A model generated the notes under the pieces. That model searched no databases, was not told where the DNA came from, and was given only the letters and a program-made list of their open reading frames with translations. The position numbers and the translations under genes were made by a program. This document shows positions 1-8,272 of a DNA stretch of 64,000 nt, piece after piece. Numbering within the stretch: the first letter of the stretch is position 1; each line of letters begins with the position of its first letter. Location: positions 248,001 to 312,000 of the forward strand of contig NZ_WPIK01000004.1 in the NCBI RefSeq assembly GCF_009754915.1. The letters are read 5' to 3'. Origin of the DNA: Mucilaginibacter arboris (lineage in GTDB: Bacteria > Bacteroidota > Bacteroidia > Sphingobacteriales > Sphingobacteriaceae).

Positions 1-93
1 TTAGAAGAATTTCCTGATCTGGAAATAGCAGATGTACAAGCTGCTTTAAAGTATGCACGTAATAAAATGGATCACCCAGTTATTGCGGCATGA
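1..93 (+). CDS. DUF433 family protein, C-terminal fragment (antitoxin-like)
   Basis: Thirty codons in frame 1 run from the window edge to TGA. They read LEEFPDLEIADVQAALKYAR and end HPVIAA. This is the typical end of DUF433 proteins, small helix-turn-helix proteins that commonly precede DUF5615 PIN-like proteins and are thought to act as their antitoxins. The stop overlaps the next ATG by four bases (ATGA), so the two are translationally coupled. The 5' part lies outside the window. Confidence 0.75.
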   Translation, partial: LEEFPDLEIADVQAALKYARNKMDHPVIAA

Positions 94-359
94 CAATTTG
101 GATTGATGCACAGCTTTCACCTTCAATTGCTGCTTGGATTAATCGCAATTATACTAATGCAGAAGCCAAATCTGTACGTGCATTAGGACTGTTGAAAGCA
201 ACGGACTATGAAATATTTATGAAAGCCAGATTAGAAAATGCTGTTATTATGAGTAAGGATGCAGATTTTCTAATCCTATCAGAAAAATATGGTATTCCTC
301 CGCAAATTATTTGGATAACTTGTGGCAATACATCAAATGCTAACTTTTGCAGAATTTAG
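90..359 (+). CDS. DUF5615 PIN-like toxin, frameshifted at its C terminus
   Basis: The first 84 residues fit the DUF5615 PIN-like family, paired here with DUF433. Acidic residues expected of a PIN-like nuclease are visible: D6 in WIDAQLSP and D56/D58 in SKDADF. After SNAN the reading frame runs into a stop (NFCRI). The -1 frame starting at 344 stays open to TAA at 437-439 and reads LLQNLEQNLNQTLQLL then QLKEPIVEISDFNID, a natural family C terminus. One missing base near 343-344 explains this. The protein is either inactivated or trimmed by about 30 residues; a sequencing error cannot be excluded. Confidence 0.7.
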   Translation: MTIWIDAQLSPSIAAWINRNYTNAEAKSVRALGLLKATDYEIFMKARLENAVIMSKDADFLILSEKYGIPPQIIWITCGNTSNANFCRI

Positions 360-468
360 AACAAAACTTAAATCAAACACTGCAACTCCTTCAACTTAAG
401 GAACCAATTGTAGAAATAAGTGATTTTAATATTGATTAAATAAAATATCTATATAACCTCTAAAAACC

Positions 469-774
469 ATGTTTACACACCACGTTTTTTTCTGGCTTAA
501 AAATAAAAGCAACAATGCAGACAGAGAAGATTTATTAAACGGACTGCAAAGTTTAGCCGCTATAGGACCTAAAATAATGATCCATATTGGTGTTAAAGCA
601 AGCACAAACCGTCCGGTTATTGATACGACTTATGATTTTTCTTTATTGCTCATATTTAACAATTTGGAAGACCAGGAAAGTTATCAGGTGCACCCCTTAC
701 ATCAGGAATTTGTTAGAAACTGCCAGCACCTTTGGGAAAAAGTTACCATTTATGATTCGGTGGATGTAGCATAA
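469..774 (+). CDS. Dabb (stress-responsive A/B barrel) domain protein
   Basis: This 101-residue protein starts MFTHHVFFWLKN and contains the pattern DFSLLLIFNNLEDQESYQVH followed by PLHQEFV. Both are characteristic of the Dabb fold (PF07876), a small dimeric alpha+beta barrel found in plant stress proteins and many bacterial proteins of unknown substrate. One domain fills the whole length, as is usual. It appears monocistronic: a strong terminator follows 27 bases after the stop, and a copy of the dispersed motif lies between. The function in the cell is unknown. Confidence 0.8.
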   Translation: MFTHHVFFWLKNKSNNADREDLLNGLQSLAAIGPKIMIHIGVKASTNRPVIDTTYDFSLLLIFNNLEDQESYQVHPLHQEFVRNCQHLWEKVTIYDSVDVA

Positions 775-778
775 AAGC

Positions 779-804
779 GATGCTTCTTTTATCGGCTAAA
801 AATC
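779..804 (+). repeat. Dispersed motif, forward copy
   Basis: GATGCTTCTTTTATC then GGCTAAAAATC, five bases after the Dabb stop. Its last four bases form the start of the following terminator stem. Confidence 0.85.
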
Positions 805-836
805 CGCGTTCTGTTAAAAATGAACGCGGATTTTTT
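801..836 (+). terminator. Rho-independent terminator after the Dabb gene
   Basis: A perfect 11-bp stem (AATCCGCGTTC at 801-811 with GAACGCGGATT at 822-832) encloses a 10-base loop and runs into seven T residues. Confidence 0.9.
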
Positions 837-933
837 TGTTGTAACAGGCATCGTTTTTTAATAACTGATTTTTTTAAAACCAATGCAACCAACTTTAATT
901 GCATTCGTATAACCTGCATTACATTAAAAGTTA

Positions 934-1224
934 ATGAAAAGATCAAATTATTTCTATGCTTCTTTACTCTTAGGAATGCTTGCTCTGATTGTTTATGGTT
1001 TTATAAATTATTTTTGGATGATGGCTGGTTTAATCGCTTTTTCGAGTGTATTTAGTTTTGTTGTGTTCCTGGTTCAAACCCATATAAAATCCCCTGCTGC
1101 AAATGCAGAACACCAGGAAGAACCTATCGATTTTTATAAAACCGGTACAAGGACTACCTATTATAACACCAGCACAGATACAACTTATGCTACCGGCGCC
1201 CGTAAAGCCGTAAATGCTGATTAA
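934..1224 (+). CDS. Hypothetical small membrane protein
   Basis: This 96-residue protein has two predicted membrane helices, about residues 7-27 (YASLLLGMLALIVYGFI) and 29-48, then a hydrophilic tail rich in Thr and Tyr (TRTTYYNTSTDTTYATG). I do not recognise a family. The topology suggests a small inner-membrane protein with its tail on one face. It stands alone between a terminator and a 260-base gap. The ATG at 934 is the first one before the hydrophobic segment. Confidence 0.6.
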   Translation: MKRSNYFYASLLLGMLALIVYGFINYFWMMAGLIAFSSVFSFVVFLVQTHIKSPAANAEHQEEPIDFYKTGTRTTYYNTSTDTTYATGARKAVNAD

Positions 1225-1389
1225 AAGTATCGAACATACTTAGGTTTCGTATTTGCCCTGTTTTATAGCCTTAGTATTCCTAAAAATACTAAATAAAATA
1301 TGCTTTTAACAAAACAGCGTTAGCATACAAAGTATGTTAGGGTTTTGCATAGCTTTTTTTTACCCGATTTATTTTCTTCAAAAACCGCT

Positions 1390-1414
1390 GATACTGTTTT
1401 TACGGCTAAAAAAT
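1390..1414 (+). repeat. Dispersed motif, forward copy (ACTGT variant)
   Basis: GATACTGTTTTTACGG then CTAAAAAAT, in the gap between the small membrane protein and the exonuclease. The rest of that gap (1225-1484) is AT-rich with no gene that I can support. Confidence 0.75.
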
Positions 1415-1484
1415 ATTCTTCAAATCCATAAATCATTGTAATTTTAAATCGCCAAATAAATTACCATGAGATTGATTTTAAGTT

Positions 1485-2192
1485 GTGATAGATAACCTCC
1501 TGTTTATTGATACTGAAGCTTCCGGGTTACCTAAAAAATGGAACGCACCTTATTCTAAAGTTAATAACTGGCCGTTCTCCGTCCAGATCTCCTGGTTAAT
1601 TTACAATCGTAATGGTAATTTAATTAAGCAGGAAGACCATTACATTAAGGACAACGATTTTAAAATTTCGCCTGCTGCACAAGATATTCATGGCATTACA
1701 CGCGAATTTTTAAATGAGCATGGCGAGTTGCGGCATGAAGTAATGGAACTGCTGGCAAAGGATATGGAACTATACCGGCCTTTAATGATCGGGCATTTTA
1801 TGGAACTTGATTTTCATGTGCTTAGTGCAGATTTTTTTCGTTCCGGTGTAGAAAACCCAATCAGCAACATGAAAATGTTTTGCACCATGATTGCCACCAA
1901 ACGATTGGCCGATAATACGCAGCACAAGTATTTACGCCTGGGCGATTTGTATCAGCTATTATTTAAAACACCGTTATTGCACCAGCATAATGCTTTAACA
2001 GATGCTGCGGCAACAGCAGAATGCTATTTTGAACTAATTAAAAGAGGCGAAATTGATGAGGAATATATTTTAAAACAACAATCCCTTAAAAGTTACGAAC
2101 ATCCGTTTAATCGTTTTATTGGCTGGGCAGTTGTAATATTGATACTACTTCTTTTACTGATCATTTTATTAACTTATCGTGGAACAACTTGA
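1485..2192 (+). CDS. Membrane-anchored DEDDh 3'-5' exonuclease
   Basis: A 235-residue DnaQ-like exonuclease. The catalytic acids are visible: D9 and E11 in FIDTEASG, D109 in GHFMELDFHV, and H168/D173 in HNALTDAAAT. This gives a complete DEDDh set for two-metal hydrolysis of nucleic acid 3' ends. Residues about 211-230 form one hydrophobic helix (AVVILILLLLLIILL), so the enzyme is probably tethered to the membrane, which is unusual for DnaQ proteins. The start is GTG; the upstream in-frame codon at 1479-1481 is a stop. Its last 14 bases overlap the next gene, so the two are probably co-translated and act together. Confidence 0.8.
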   Translation: MIDNLLFIDTEASGLPKKWNAPYSKVNNWPFSVQISWLIYNRNGNLIKQEDHYIKDNDFKISPAAQDIHGITREFLNEHGELRHEVMELLAKDMELYRPLMIGHFMELDFHVLSADFFRSGVENPISNMKMFCTMIATKRLADNTQHKYLRLGDLYQLLFKTPLLHQHNALTDAAATAECYFELIKRGEIDEEYILKQQSLKSYEHPFNRFIGWAVVILILLLLLIILLTYRGTT

Positions 2193-4083
2193 ATTTCTTA
2201 AAAAGGTAGCACCGTTTAATTTACTGCCTCCCGAAACTTTAGCAAGTACCGCAGCACAACTGCAAAAAGTAACCTACAGTAAAGAAACTGTAATTTATCA
2301 GCAGGAAATTAGTAAAATGAAAGGTGTTGATATTATTGTTTCGGGAGAGTATGAATCTTTCATTTACGATAACCTCCACAACATGCGGCTGGTAGAAAGC
2401 CATCGCGAAGGTTTTACCTTTGGCGGGCAATCTATTTTGCTAAACCGGAACCGTTCTTTGCGTACCGTTATCGCTAAAGAAGGAACGGTTGTTTATTTTC
2501 TCCCCCGAAAAACTTTTAAAGCGCTTTGCCAGACTTTTGAGAATTTTTTCCAGTTTTTTACTATTGATTTTGGCAGAAGGATGATGAACGAGGAGTTTGC
2601 AAACTTCTTTAAAAATCCGGCTTCATTTGCAGAAAGCCACGGCGCATCCGATCAGCTTTATTCCAAAAAAATTACGGATATAGAACAGCGGGACATTGTT
2701 TCCTGCAGTTATGATACGCCTATTTACCTTGCAGCAACACAAATGGCGCAGGCTAAAGTAAGCTGCCTTTTTATTCGGGACGGAAACGAAAAAATAGTTG
2801 GTTATGTTACCGATATTACCATCAGGGATAATGTGGTGGCCAAACAAATTGATGCAGCCATGCCAATAAGCAGCGTTATGGATAACCCTATCATTTCCAT
2901 TAGCGTTCAAGCTTATGTTTATGAAGCTATCCTGATGATGTTCCGCACAAAAACCAGGTATTTGCTTACCGAAGACAACGGAAAATATGTGGGGTTTTTA
3001 AGCCGGAACAAGTTGCTGAGCGAGCAGGCGCAATCACCATTAGTGTTTATTCAATCTGTAAAATCAGCATCATCTGTAACGGAACTGAAAGAGAAATGGC
3101 AGCGCGTGCCTATGTTTGTGATCCAGTTGTTAGACCGGGGCGTAAATGCAGAAATTGTAAACCAGGTAATTACCACAATTGCAGATACTATTGCGCTTAA
3201 AGTGATCGAATCTGTTATTGCTGAACTTGGCAAACCGCCGGCAAAATTTGTTTTTATGGCTTTAGGAAGCGAGGGCCGCAAAGAACAGACTTTAAAAACA
3301 GACCAGGACAATGCCATTGTTTATGAAGATAAAGCAAACGAACACCGCGAACTGGTGCGCGAATATTTTTTAACTTTTGCTGATATTGTTTCCGAACGTT
3401 TAAATACCATTGGTTTTATATTTTGTACAGGTGGCTTCATGGCGAAAAATCCGAAGTGGACGCATTCTTTATCCCACTGGAAACGCAATTACACCGAATG
3501 GATGGAAGAATCTGTACCGGAAACCATTATTAATTTTTCTACTTTTTTTGACTGCCGTTTTATTTATGGTGAAGTTTCTATCATGAACGACCTGAAATCG
3601 TTTTTAGATGAAGCTTTGAAAAAACCAATGGAAAAAGTGTTTTTTCACATGGCAAACAACGCATTGCAATACGAACCGCCGCTTACTTTTTTTAGAAATA
3701 TCAGAACTATAACGCGCGACAAACAAGAAGTTTTTGACATTAAAAAAGCGATGACACCCATTGTTGACCTTGTACGGATTTATGCATTAAAAAACAGGAT
3801 TTTTGAAGTTAACACCGGCGAACGGTTAAAAGCTTTACAGCAAAAAGGCGTTTTTACAGAAACAGAACTACAGGAACTTACCCAATCCTACTATTTCCTG
3901 ATGAGCATGCGATTGAAAAACCAGGCAAATCAGATCATCCACGATAAATCTTCTCCTGATAATTACATCCATATTGATAAACTTACCAGTATTGAAGAGG
4001 CAACCTTGATAGAGATTTTCAAGATCATTAAAAATTTTCAATTAGGCATCAAAGTCCGTTTTACCAATCGTTTGTTAAACTAA
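2179..4083 (+). CDS. cNMP-binding / CBS / DUF294 nucleotidyltransferase-like protein
   Basis: A 634-residue protein with four parts: a cyclic-nucleotide-binding-like domain (about 15-125), a CBS pair (about 165-285), a DUF294 nucleotidyltransferase-like core (about 300-440, with ALGSEGRKEQTLKTDQDNAI near residue 360) and a DUF294_C helical domain (about 480-625). The G-S-x-x-R-x-E-Q and D-x-D residues match nucleotidyltransferases of the GlnD type, so it may sense nucleotides and modify a partner; the target is unknown. GTG start at 2179, overlapping the exonuclease gene by 14 bases. This two-gene arrangement recurs in other bacteria. Confidence 0.85.
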   Translation: MEQLEFLKKVAPFNLLPPETLASTAAQLQKVTYSKETVIYQQEISKMKGVDIIVSGEYESFIYDNLHNMRLVESHREGFTFGGQSILLNRNRSLRTVIAKEGTVVYFLPRKTFKALCQTFENFFQFFTIDFGRRMMNEEFANFFKNPASFAESHGASDQLYSKKITDIEQRDIVSCSYDTPIYLAATQMAQAKVSCLFIRDGNEKIVGYVTDITIRDNVVAKQIDAAMPISSVMDNPIISISVQAYVYEAILMMFRTKTRYLLTEDNGKYVGFLSRNKLLSEQAQSPLVFIQSVKSASSVTELKEKWQRVPMFVIQLLDRGVNAEIVNQVITTIADTIALKVIESVIAELGKPPAKFVFMALGSEGRKEQTLKTDQDNAIVYEDKANEHRELVREYFLTFADIVSERLNTIGFIFCTGGFMAKNPKWTHSLSHWKRNYTEWMEESVPETIINFSTFFDCRFIYGEVSIMNDLKSFLDEALKKPMEKVFFHMANNALQYEPPLTFFRNIRTITRDKQEVFDIKKAMTPIVDLVRIYALKNRIFEVNTGERLKALQQKGVFTETELQELTQSYYFLMSMRLKNQANQIIHDKSSPDNYIHIDKLTSIEEATLIEIFKIIKNFQLGIKVRFTNRLLN

Positions 4084-4122
4084 CCAGGTTCAGCCCTCTC
4101 CCATTTCTGTTTTTTTTAACCT

Positions 4123-4148
4123 GATGCTTCTTTTAGCAGGCAAAAATC
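4123..4148 (+). repeat. Dispersed motif, forward copy
   Basis: GATGCTTCTTTTAGC then AGGCAAAAATC, 39 bases after the DUF294 gene and upstream of the MFS gene. Confidence 0.8.
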
Positions 4149-4183
4149 TTTAATAGGTTTTATCAGTCTGTTTAAAAAAACTT

Positions 4184-4212
4184 CATGGCAGATCATTGGT
4201 TAACCTGCCATG
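4184..4212 (+). promoter_or_regulatory. Inverted repeat covering the MFS start codon
   Basis: CATGGCAG at 4184-4191 and CTGCCATG at 4205-4212 are perfect complements around a 13-base loop. The right arm contains the ATG at 4210-4212. It could be a repressor operator or an mRNA hairpin hiding the start codon; which one is inference. Confidence 0.5.
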
Positions 4213-5418
4213 AGTAATACGAATACATCTAAAGCAAACACGGGTATCAACAAAATAACTTTATGGGTAATGACGGTTACTACAGGCCTGGTAGTAGCTA
4301 ACCTTTATTACGGTCAACCTCTGCTAAGCGATATTGCGCGGACCTATCATGTAAGCAGTGGCGAAGCCGGCAGTAGCGCCATGCTAACACAAATGGGCTA
4401 CGCCTTTGGTATGCTGCTGATTGTTCCGCTTGGAGATATGTTGAAACGTAAAAAATTGATCATGATTGATTTTAGCCTGATTATCATTTCTTTACTGCTT
4501 GCAGCATTTGCACCGAGTTTCACGGTTATGCTGATAGCTAGTTTCCTGATTGGCTTTACATCAGTTATACCTCAACTGATTATCCCGATGGCAGCCCATC
4601 TTTCCAAACCAAATGAAAGAGGAAAAACTGTAGGCTTTGTAATGAGCGGCTTACTGATTGGTATTTTACTTTCGAGAACAATTAGTGGTTATATTGGCCA
4701 ACTCTTTGGCTGGCATGTTATGTATATGATTGCCGCCGGGCTGATGCTTCTTTTATGGGTAATAATTTATTTTCTTTTCCCGGAGATAGAACCTCAATAT
4801 AAAGGAAACTACCCGGAATTGATGCGCTCGCTTATTACCCTCATCCAAACAGAACCTTTGTTAAGGCTTGCAGCTTTACGCGGCGCTTTGTGTTACGCCT
4901 GTTTCGGCGCTTTCTGGACAACCCTGGTTTTCCTGCTTCGGCAACCACAGTTTAATTTAGGCAGCGAAGCAGCCGGACTATTTGGCTTAGTAGGCGCTTT
5001 TGGTGCTTTAGGTGCTGCTTTGATGGGCAGGGTCAGCGATAAAACGAACCCTTACACGGTTACTACTTTGTCTATTTTGCTGATTATTGTATCCTTTATC
5101 GTTTTCTTTTTTTCAGACAGCAGCCTTACCGGTTTAATCATCGGTGTAATTTTACTCGATCTGGGCGTTCAGGCTACGCATATTTCTAATCAAACTACCA
5201 TTTTTTCCCTTTCTGCAGAAGCACGAAACCGTTTAAACACTGTTTATATGGTTACTTATTTTTTAGGCGGTGCTGGGGGTACTTTTTTAGCCAGCCGTGT
5301 TTGGAATACCTGGCATTGGCACGGTGTAGCAGGTATAGGCATCGTTTTATCTGTTGCTGCTTTATTTGTACACTTCTCGTACCGAAAAACTGTACGGTTA
5401 AATCTGAAACTGAATTAA
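4210..5418 (+). CDS. MFS transporter
   Basis: A 402-residue, twelve-helix major facilitator. After a short polar N terminus it has the segment ANLYYGQPLLSDIA in helix 1 and the loop 2-3 signature GDMLKRKKLI. It resembles the YbcL/YgaY-like drug-efflux branch of the MFS, driven by proton exchange; the substrate is not predictable. It stands alone on the plus strand. Its start codon sits inside an 8-bp inverted repeat. Codons for residues LMLLLW (from 4743) match the dispersed motif core GATGCTTCTTTTA. Confidence 0.85.
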   Translation: MSNTNTSKANTGINKITLWVMTVTTGLVVANLYYGQPLLSDIARTYHVSSGEAGSSAMLTQMGYAFGMLLIVPLGDMLKRKKLIMIDFSLIIISLLLAAFAPSFTVMLIASFLIGFTSVIPQLIIPMAAHLSKPNERGKTVGFVMSGLLIGILLSRTISGYIGQLFGWHVMYMIAAGLMLLLWVIIYFLFPEIEPQYKGNYPELMRSLITLIQTEPLLRLAALRGALCYACFGAFWTTLVFLLRQPQFNLGSEAAGLFGLVGAFGALGAALMGRVSDKTNPYTVTTLSILLIIVSFIVFFFSDSSLTGLIIGVILLDLGVQATHISNQTTIFSLSAEARNRLNTVYMVTYFLGGAGGTFLASRVWNTWHWHGVAGIGIVLSVAALFVHFSYRKTVRLNLKLN

Positions 5419-5609
5419 TTTCTGAACAGCATAAGCAACAGGCTGTCTGTTATTTTCAACACGAAAATTTTTCTTACAGCAATTAAACTTTTTTTCCTGC
5501 TGGTTTCCAGTTATTTCCTGCAAAAAAAATTAAAAGTTATAAACAATCTGTTTTGTAATAATTGCTCTGGCATCATATTAGAAACAGGGTTTACAGAAAA
5601 AATGGAAAT

Positions 5610-5804
5610 ATGATTATTAAAAACAGCATTCCCGATAAAAACAGTCAGGAAAAAGACTGGGAAAATCCATTAGATCCGGAAAATCCGAGTGATAGCAGAG
5701 ACGAGGAGCAATTTACCCGCCAGGTAAACGAGGCCAAAAGAAGAAAAAATAATTTAACAGAAAAAGACCACATCGACAAACCTAAAAAAACTGATAATAA
5801 TTAA
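5610..5804 (+). CDS. Small hydrophilic hypothetical protein
   Basis: A 64-residue, highly charged protein (for example EKDWENPLDPENPSDSRDEE and EAKRRKNN) with no hydrophobic core, so probably disordered. I do not recognise it. ATG at 5610 is preferred to the TTG at 5562, which would add 16 residues without any family support. A further small gene follows 24 bases downstream, so they may share a transcript that ends at the hairpin at 6011-6047. The bases coding for IIKNSI match the variant motif core TAAAAACAGCAT. Confidence 0.55.
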   Translation: MIIKNSIPDKNSQEKDWENPLDPENPSDSRDEEQFTRQVNEAKRRKNNLTEKDHIDKPKKTDNN

Positions 5805-5828
5805 CACTAACCATAAAAAAATTTAGAC

Positions 5829-5987
5829 ATGAAAAAAAATACCACTTCCATAAACAAAATGATCAAAAATTTTGATAAAGAATTAAGAAATCTATTACTT
5901 ACCGATTTAAAAGTTGCACGTGTAGCAAGCAAAGCATTAGTAAAAAATATTAATCCTTTAGATAACAATCAGTTAATGATTGCTTAA
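5829..5987 (+). CDS. Very small basic protein (52 aa)
   Basis: An open frame of 52 residues starts MKKNTTSINKMIKNFDKELR and ends NNQLMIA. It is basic, probably helical and leucine-rich in the middle (LRNLLLTDLKVARVASKALV). I know no family. Support comes from the ATG 24 bases after the preceding small gene, the lysine-rich start usual for this genome, and the strong terminator that begins 24 bases after its stop. Confidence 0.5.
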   Translation: MKKNTTSINKMIKNFDKELRNLLLTDLKVARVASKALVKNINPLDNNQLMIA

Positions 5988-6010
5988 TCTTGCATTAACA
6001 AACGTAAAAA

Positions 6011-6052
6011 CAAGAAAGTCCTGCTTTTAAAAAGCAGGACTTTCTTGTTTTT
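6011..6052. terminator. Bidirectional terminator
   Basis: A 17-bp perfect stem (CAAGAAAGTCCTGCTTT at 6011-6027 with its complement at 6031-6047) and a TAA loop. T-rich tracts flank both sides, so it serves the small plus-strand genes and the convergent glycosidase gene. Confidence 0.9.
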
Positions 6053-6074
6053 GTTTTAAAGATAACAAAACCGG

Positions 6075-7154
6075 TTATTTTATAACACCGTTTAACTTCT
6101 TAATCAAATCCACTTCGTCTTGCCGGTATGGCAGACCATCCTGACGAAAAATTTCATGGAACCATTCTATCGGTTCTCCGCCATTAACCATTGGTGTATC
6201 CCAGGCATAAATAGTATTGGTTTTACCGGCAACAAACCCCCAATTAATTGCCCCTACATTTTCTTTTTTAAGCATCGGCATAATGTTGGCAAAACGGCTG
6301 TTGCTTGTACGCGCCATATATTCTGTACAAATAACCGGCCGGCCAAAAGATTTAAGCAATTGTATCACTCTTAAATGCCAGGCAGGTTCCTCATAATCAT
6401 GGTAAGTAATTACATCAGAATGTGTAATCTGGAAAGCATTTAATTTTTCAAAATCCCAAGCCCAAATCCCGGCAGTAACCGGCTGATCGGGATTTACTTC
6501 TTTTGCCCAGGTAAAAATTTGGGTTAGCAATGGAAGTGATAATTCGCCTTTGTTAGAATTGCCTGGCTCGTTATACAAATCCCACAACAAAATGCGCTTA
6601 TCATGGGCAAAATGCGTCATTACATCTTTTACATATTTTTCGAGTCCGGGGAAGTTAGCCGCATTTTCTGATGCCGGTTGACCAGGATCTTGCACCCAGC
6701 CAGAATTATGGATACCGGTTTTCGGCTCTGGCTGTTTACCAATTTGAGGGACTTTGTTCCAGCAATCATCAAAAAATACAAATAAAGGCTGAATATGATG
6801 TTTTTCGGCAATGGTTAAAAACTGGTCAACCCGCTTTTTAAAGCCTTCCGGATCTTGTTTCCACGCCAAACTATGTAAAAAAACGCGCATGGTATTAAAG
6901 CCAATTCCTTCGGCCCAACCTAATTCTTTATCGATAGTTTTTGGATCGAAAGTATCTGCCTGCCACATTTCCAGTTGGTTGATAGCAGTTGCCGGAATAT
7001 AATCAGCGCCCGAAAGCCATTTATGCTGGGCATACCAACTGTTTGCTTTTGCTGCCGGCCAAACCGGTGCTGTTTTTACCGGTACATTTTGTGCAGATAA
7101 CTGCATCCCGGCAAAAAGCAGGAATAAAATAATCAGGTGTTTCTTGATGCTCAT
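6075..7154 (-). CDS. GH5-like (clan A) secreted glycoside hydrolase
   Basis: A 359-residue protein with a signal peptide (cleavage near LSAQ, residue 22) and a TIM-barrel glycosidase fold. The clan A catalytic pair is visible: acid/base E196 in WDLYNEPG and nucleophile E278 in VICTEYMART. Such proteins are often annotated as cellulase-family or 1,4-beta-xylanase; the exact bond is not readable. It is the last gene of the SusCD-linked operon, 37 bases after a GH43 gene, so it probably acts on the same plant polysaccharide in the periplasm. A motif variant overlaps its start codon. Confidence 0.75.
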   Translation of the reverse strand: MSIKKHLIILFLLFAGMQLSAQNVPVKTAPVWPAAKANSWYAQHKWLSGADYIPATAINQLEMWQADTFDPKTIDKELGWAEGIGFNTMRVFLHSLAWKQDPEGFKKRVDQFLTIAEKHHIQPLFVFFDDCWNKVPQIGKQPEPKTGIHNSGWVQDPGQPASENAANFPGLEKYVKDVMTHFAHDKRILLWDLYNEPGNSNKGELSLPLLTQIFTWAKEVNPDQPVTAGIWAWDFEKLNAFQITHSDVITYHDYEEPAWHLRVIQLLKSFGRPVICTEYMARTSNSRFANIMPMLKKENVGAINWGFVAGKTNTIYAWDTPMVNGGEPIEWFHEIFRQDGLPYRQDEVDLIKKLNGVIK

Positions 7155-7177
7155 GCTGTTTTTATCGTATAAAAATT
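7153..7177 (+). repeat. Dispersed motif, forward copy (GCTGT variant)
   Basis: ATGCTGTTTTTATCG then TATAAAAATT. It overlaps the first two bases of the glycosidase start codon and fills the gap to the upstream GH43 gene. Confidence 0.7.
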
Positions 7178-7191
7178 AGGGTTGATCTATT

Positions 7192-8253
7192 TTATCTGTG
7201 TTTTTTAATTTTCTTTTCGGATGGAATTGGAATAGGCACTCCTGTTTTTACAGGCAATCCAAAGTAAGGCATTCCGGTTTTAGTCCATGTAAATTTTTGC
7301 GCACGGGGAGAGCGGTCCCGCCCGCAACCTTGATTAGGTTCTGAATTGGCGTGGTACAAAATCCAATCTTCTGTTCCATCCGGAGATTTAAAAAAAGAAT
7401 TGTGACCGGGCGCATAAACTCCGTTTTCCGGAGATTGCTTAAAAACTGGTTTCGGAGATTTTTTCCAGGAAGCCGGATTTAAAAGATTACTTTTTGCAGA
7501 AGCAGTAAGCATTCCTAAAGCATAAAAATCTGTCCAGCAACCGCTTGCAGAATAAATGATAAAAATTTTATGACCATGTTTAAGATACTGTGGGCCTTCA
7601 TTTACATTAACATGAGGCGGATTATTGGGATCATGTAAATCACCGTTTTCTTCCCAGGAATATTGGGGAGAGGAGATTTTCACCCGCTTTCCGCTAATTG
7701 TCAACGGGTTTTTCATTTTAGCAATGTAAATATTTTGCTGTCCGTTTACATCGCCTTCCCATCCTGCCCAAACCATGAATTGCTGTCCGTTTTGGAAAAA
7801 CACATCACTATCAATAGACCATTTATCAGAAGGAGCAGCTACTTTTCCTTTAAAAACCCATTTTCCTTTGAAAGGATCGGCAGAGGCATTTTCTAAAACA
7901 TAAGTACGGTGATGGTTATTATTGCCGTCATCCGCAGCAAAATAAGCGTACCATTTCCCTTTAATAAAATGAAATTCGGGCGCCCATATCTCTTTAGAAT
8001 AAGCAGTTCCGGCAGGCGGGACCCAAATCGTTTTATGTTCGGCTGTCTTTAAATCAGCCAGGGTTTTAGTTTTCCATAATACCAAACTGTCTTGTAATGT
8101 ATTGGTGTAATAGTAATAACCGTTTTTATAAAAGCTGTAAGGATCTGCCCCTGAAGGCAACAGTGGATTGGTAAAAGTTTGCTGTTTCTGTGCTGAACAA
8201 ACCCTAAAAAGTATCGGTAAAAACAGTATCAATAACAGAAGTTTTCTTTTCAT
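7192..8253 (-). CDS. GH43 glycoside hydrolase, copy 1
   Basis: A 353-residue five-bladed propeller enzyme with a signal peptide ending near CSAQ (residue 22). The three GH43 acids are in place: D37 in GADPYSF (base), D148 in WSIDSD (pKa modulator) and E219 in NVNEGPQ (acid). The family contains alpha-L-arabinofuranosidases, beta-xylosidases and arabinanases. It is a close paralogue of the gene just upstream, with the same blade motifs, suggesting tandem duplication. It lies in the PUL operon. The start region (LILFLPILF) carries a motif variant on the plus strand at 8216. Confidence 0.85.
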   Translation of the reverse strand: MKRKLLLLILFLPILFRVCSAQKQQTFTNPLLPSGADPYSFYKNGYYYYTNTLQDSLVLWKTKTLADLKTAEHKTIWVPPAGTAYSKEIWAPEFHFIKGKWYAYFAADDGNNNHHRTYVLENASADPFKGKWVFKGKVAAPSDKWSIDSDVFFQNGQQFMVWAGWEGDVNGQQNIYIAKMKNPLTISGKRVKISSPQYSWEENGDLHDPNNPPHVNVNEGPQYLKHGHKIFIIYSASGCWTDFYALGMLTASAKSNLLNPASWKKSPKPVFKQSPENGVYAPGHNSFFKSPDGTEDWILYHANSEPNQGCGRDRSPRAQKFTWTKTGMPYFGLPVKTGVPIPIPSEKKIKKHR

Positions 8254-8272
8254 TTATGTAGATGCTAATAAT

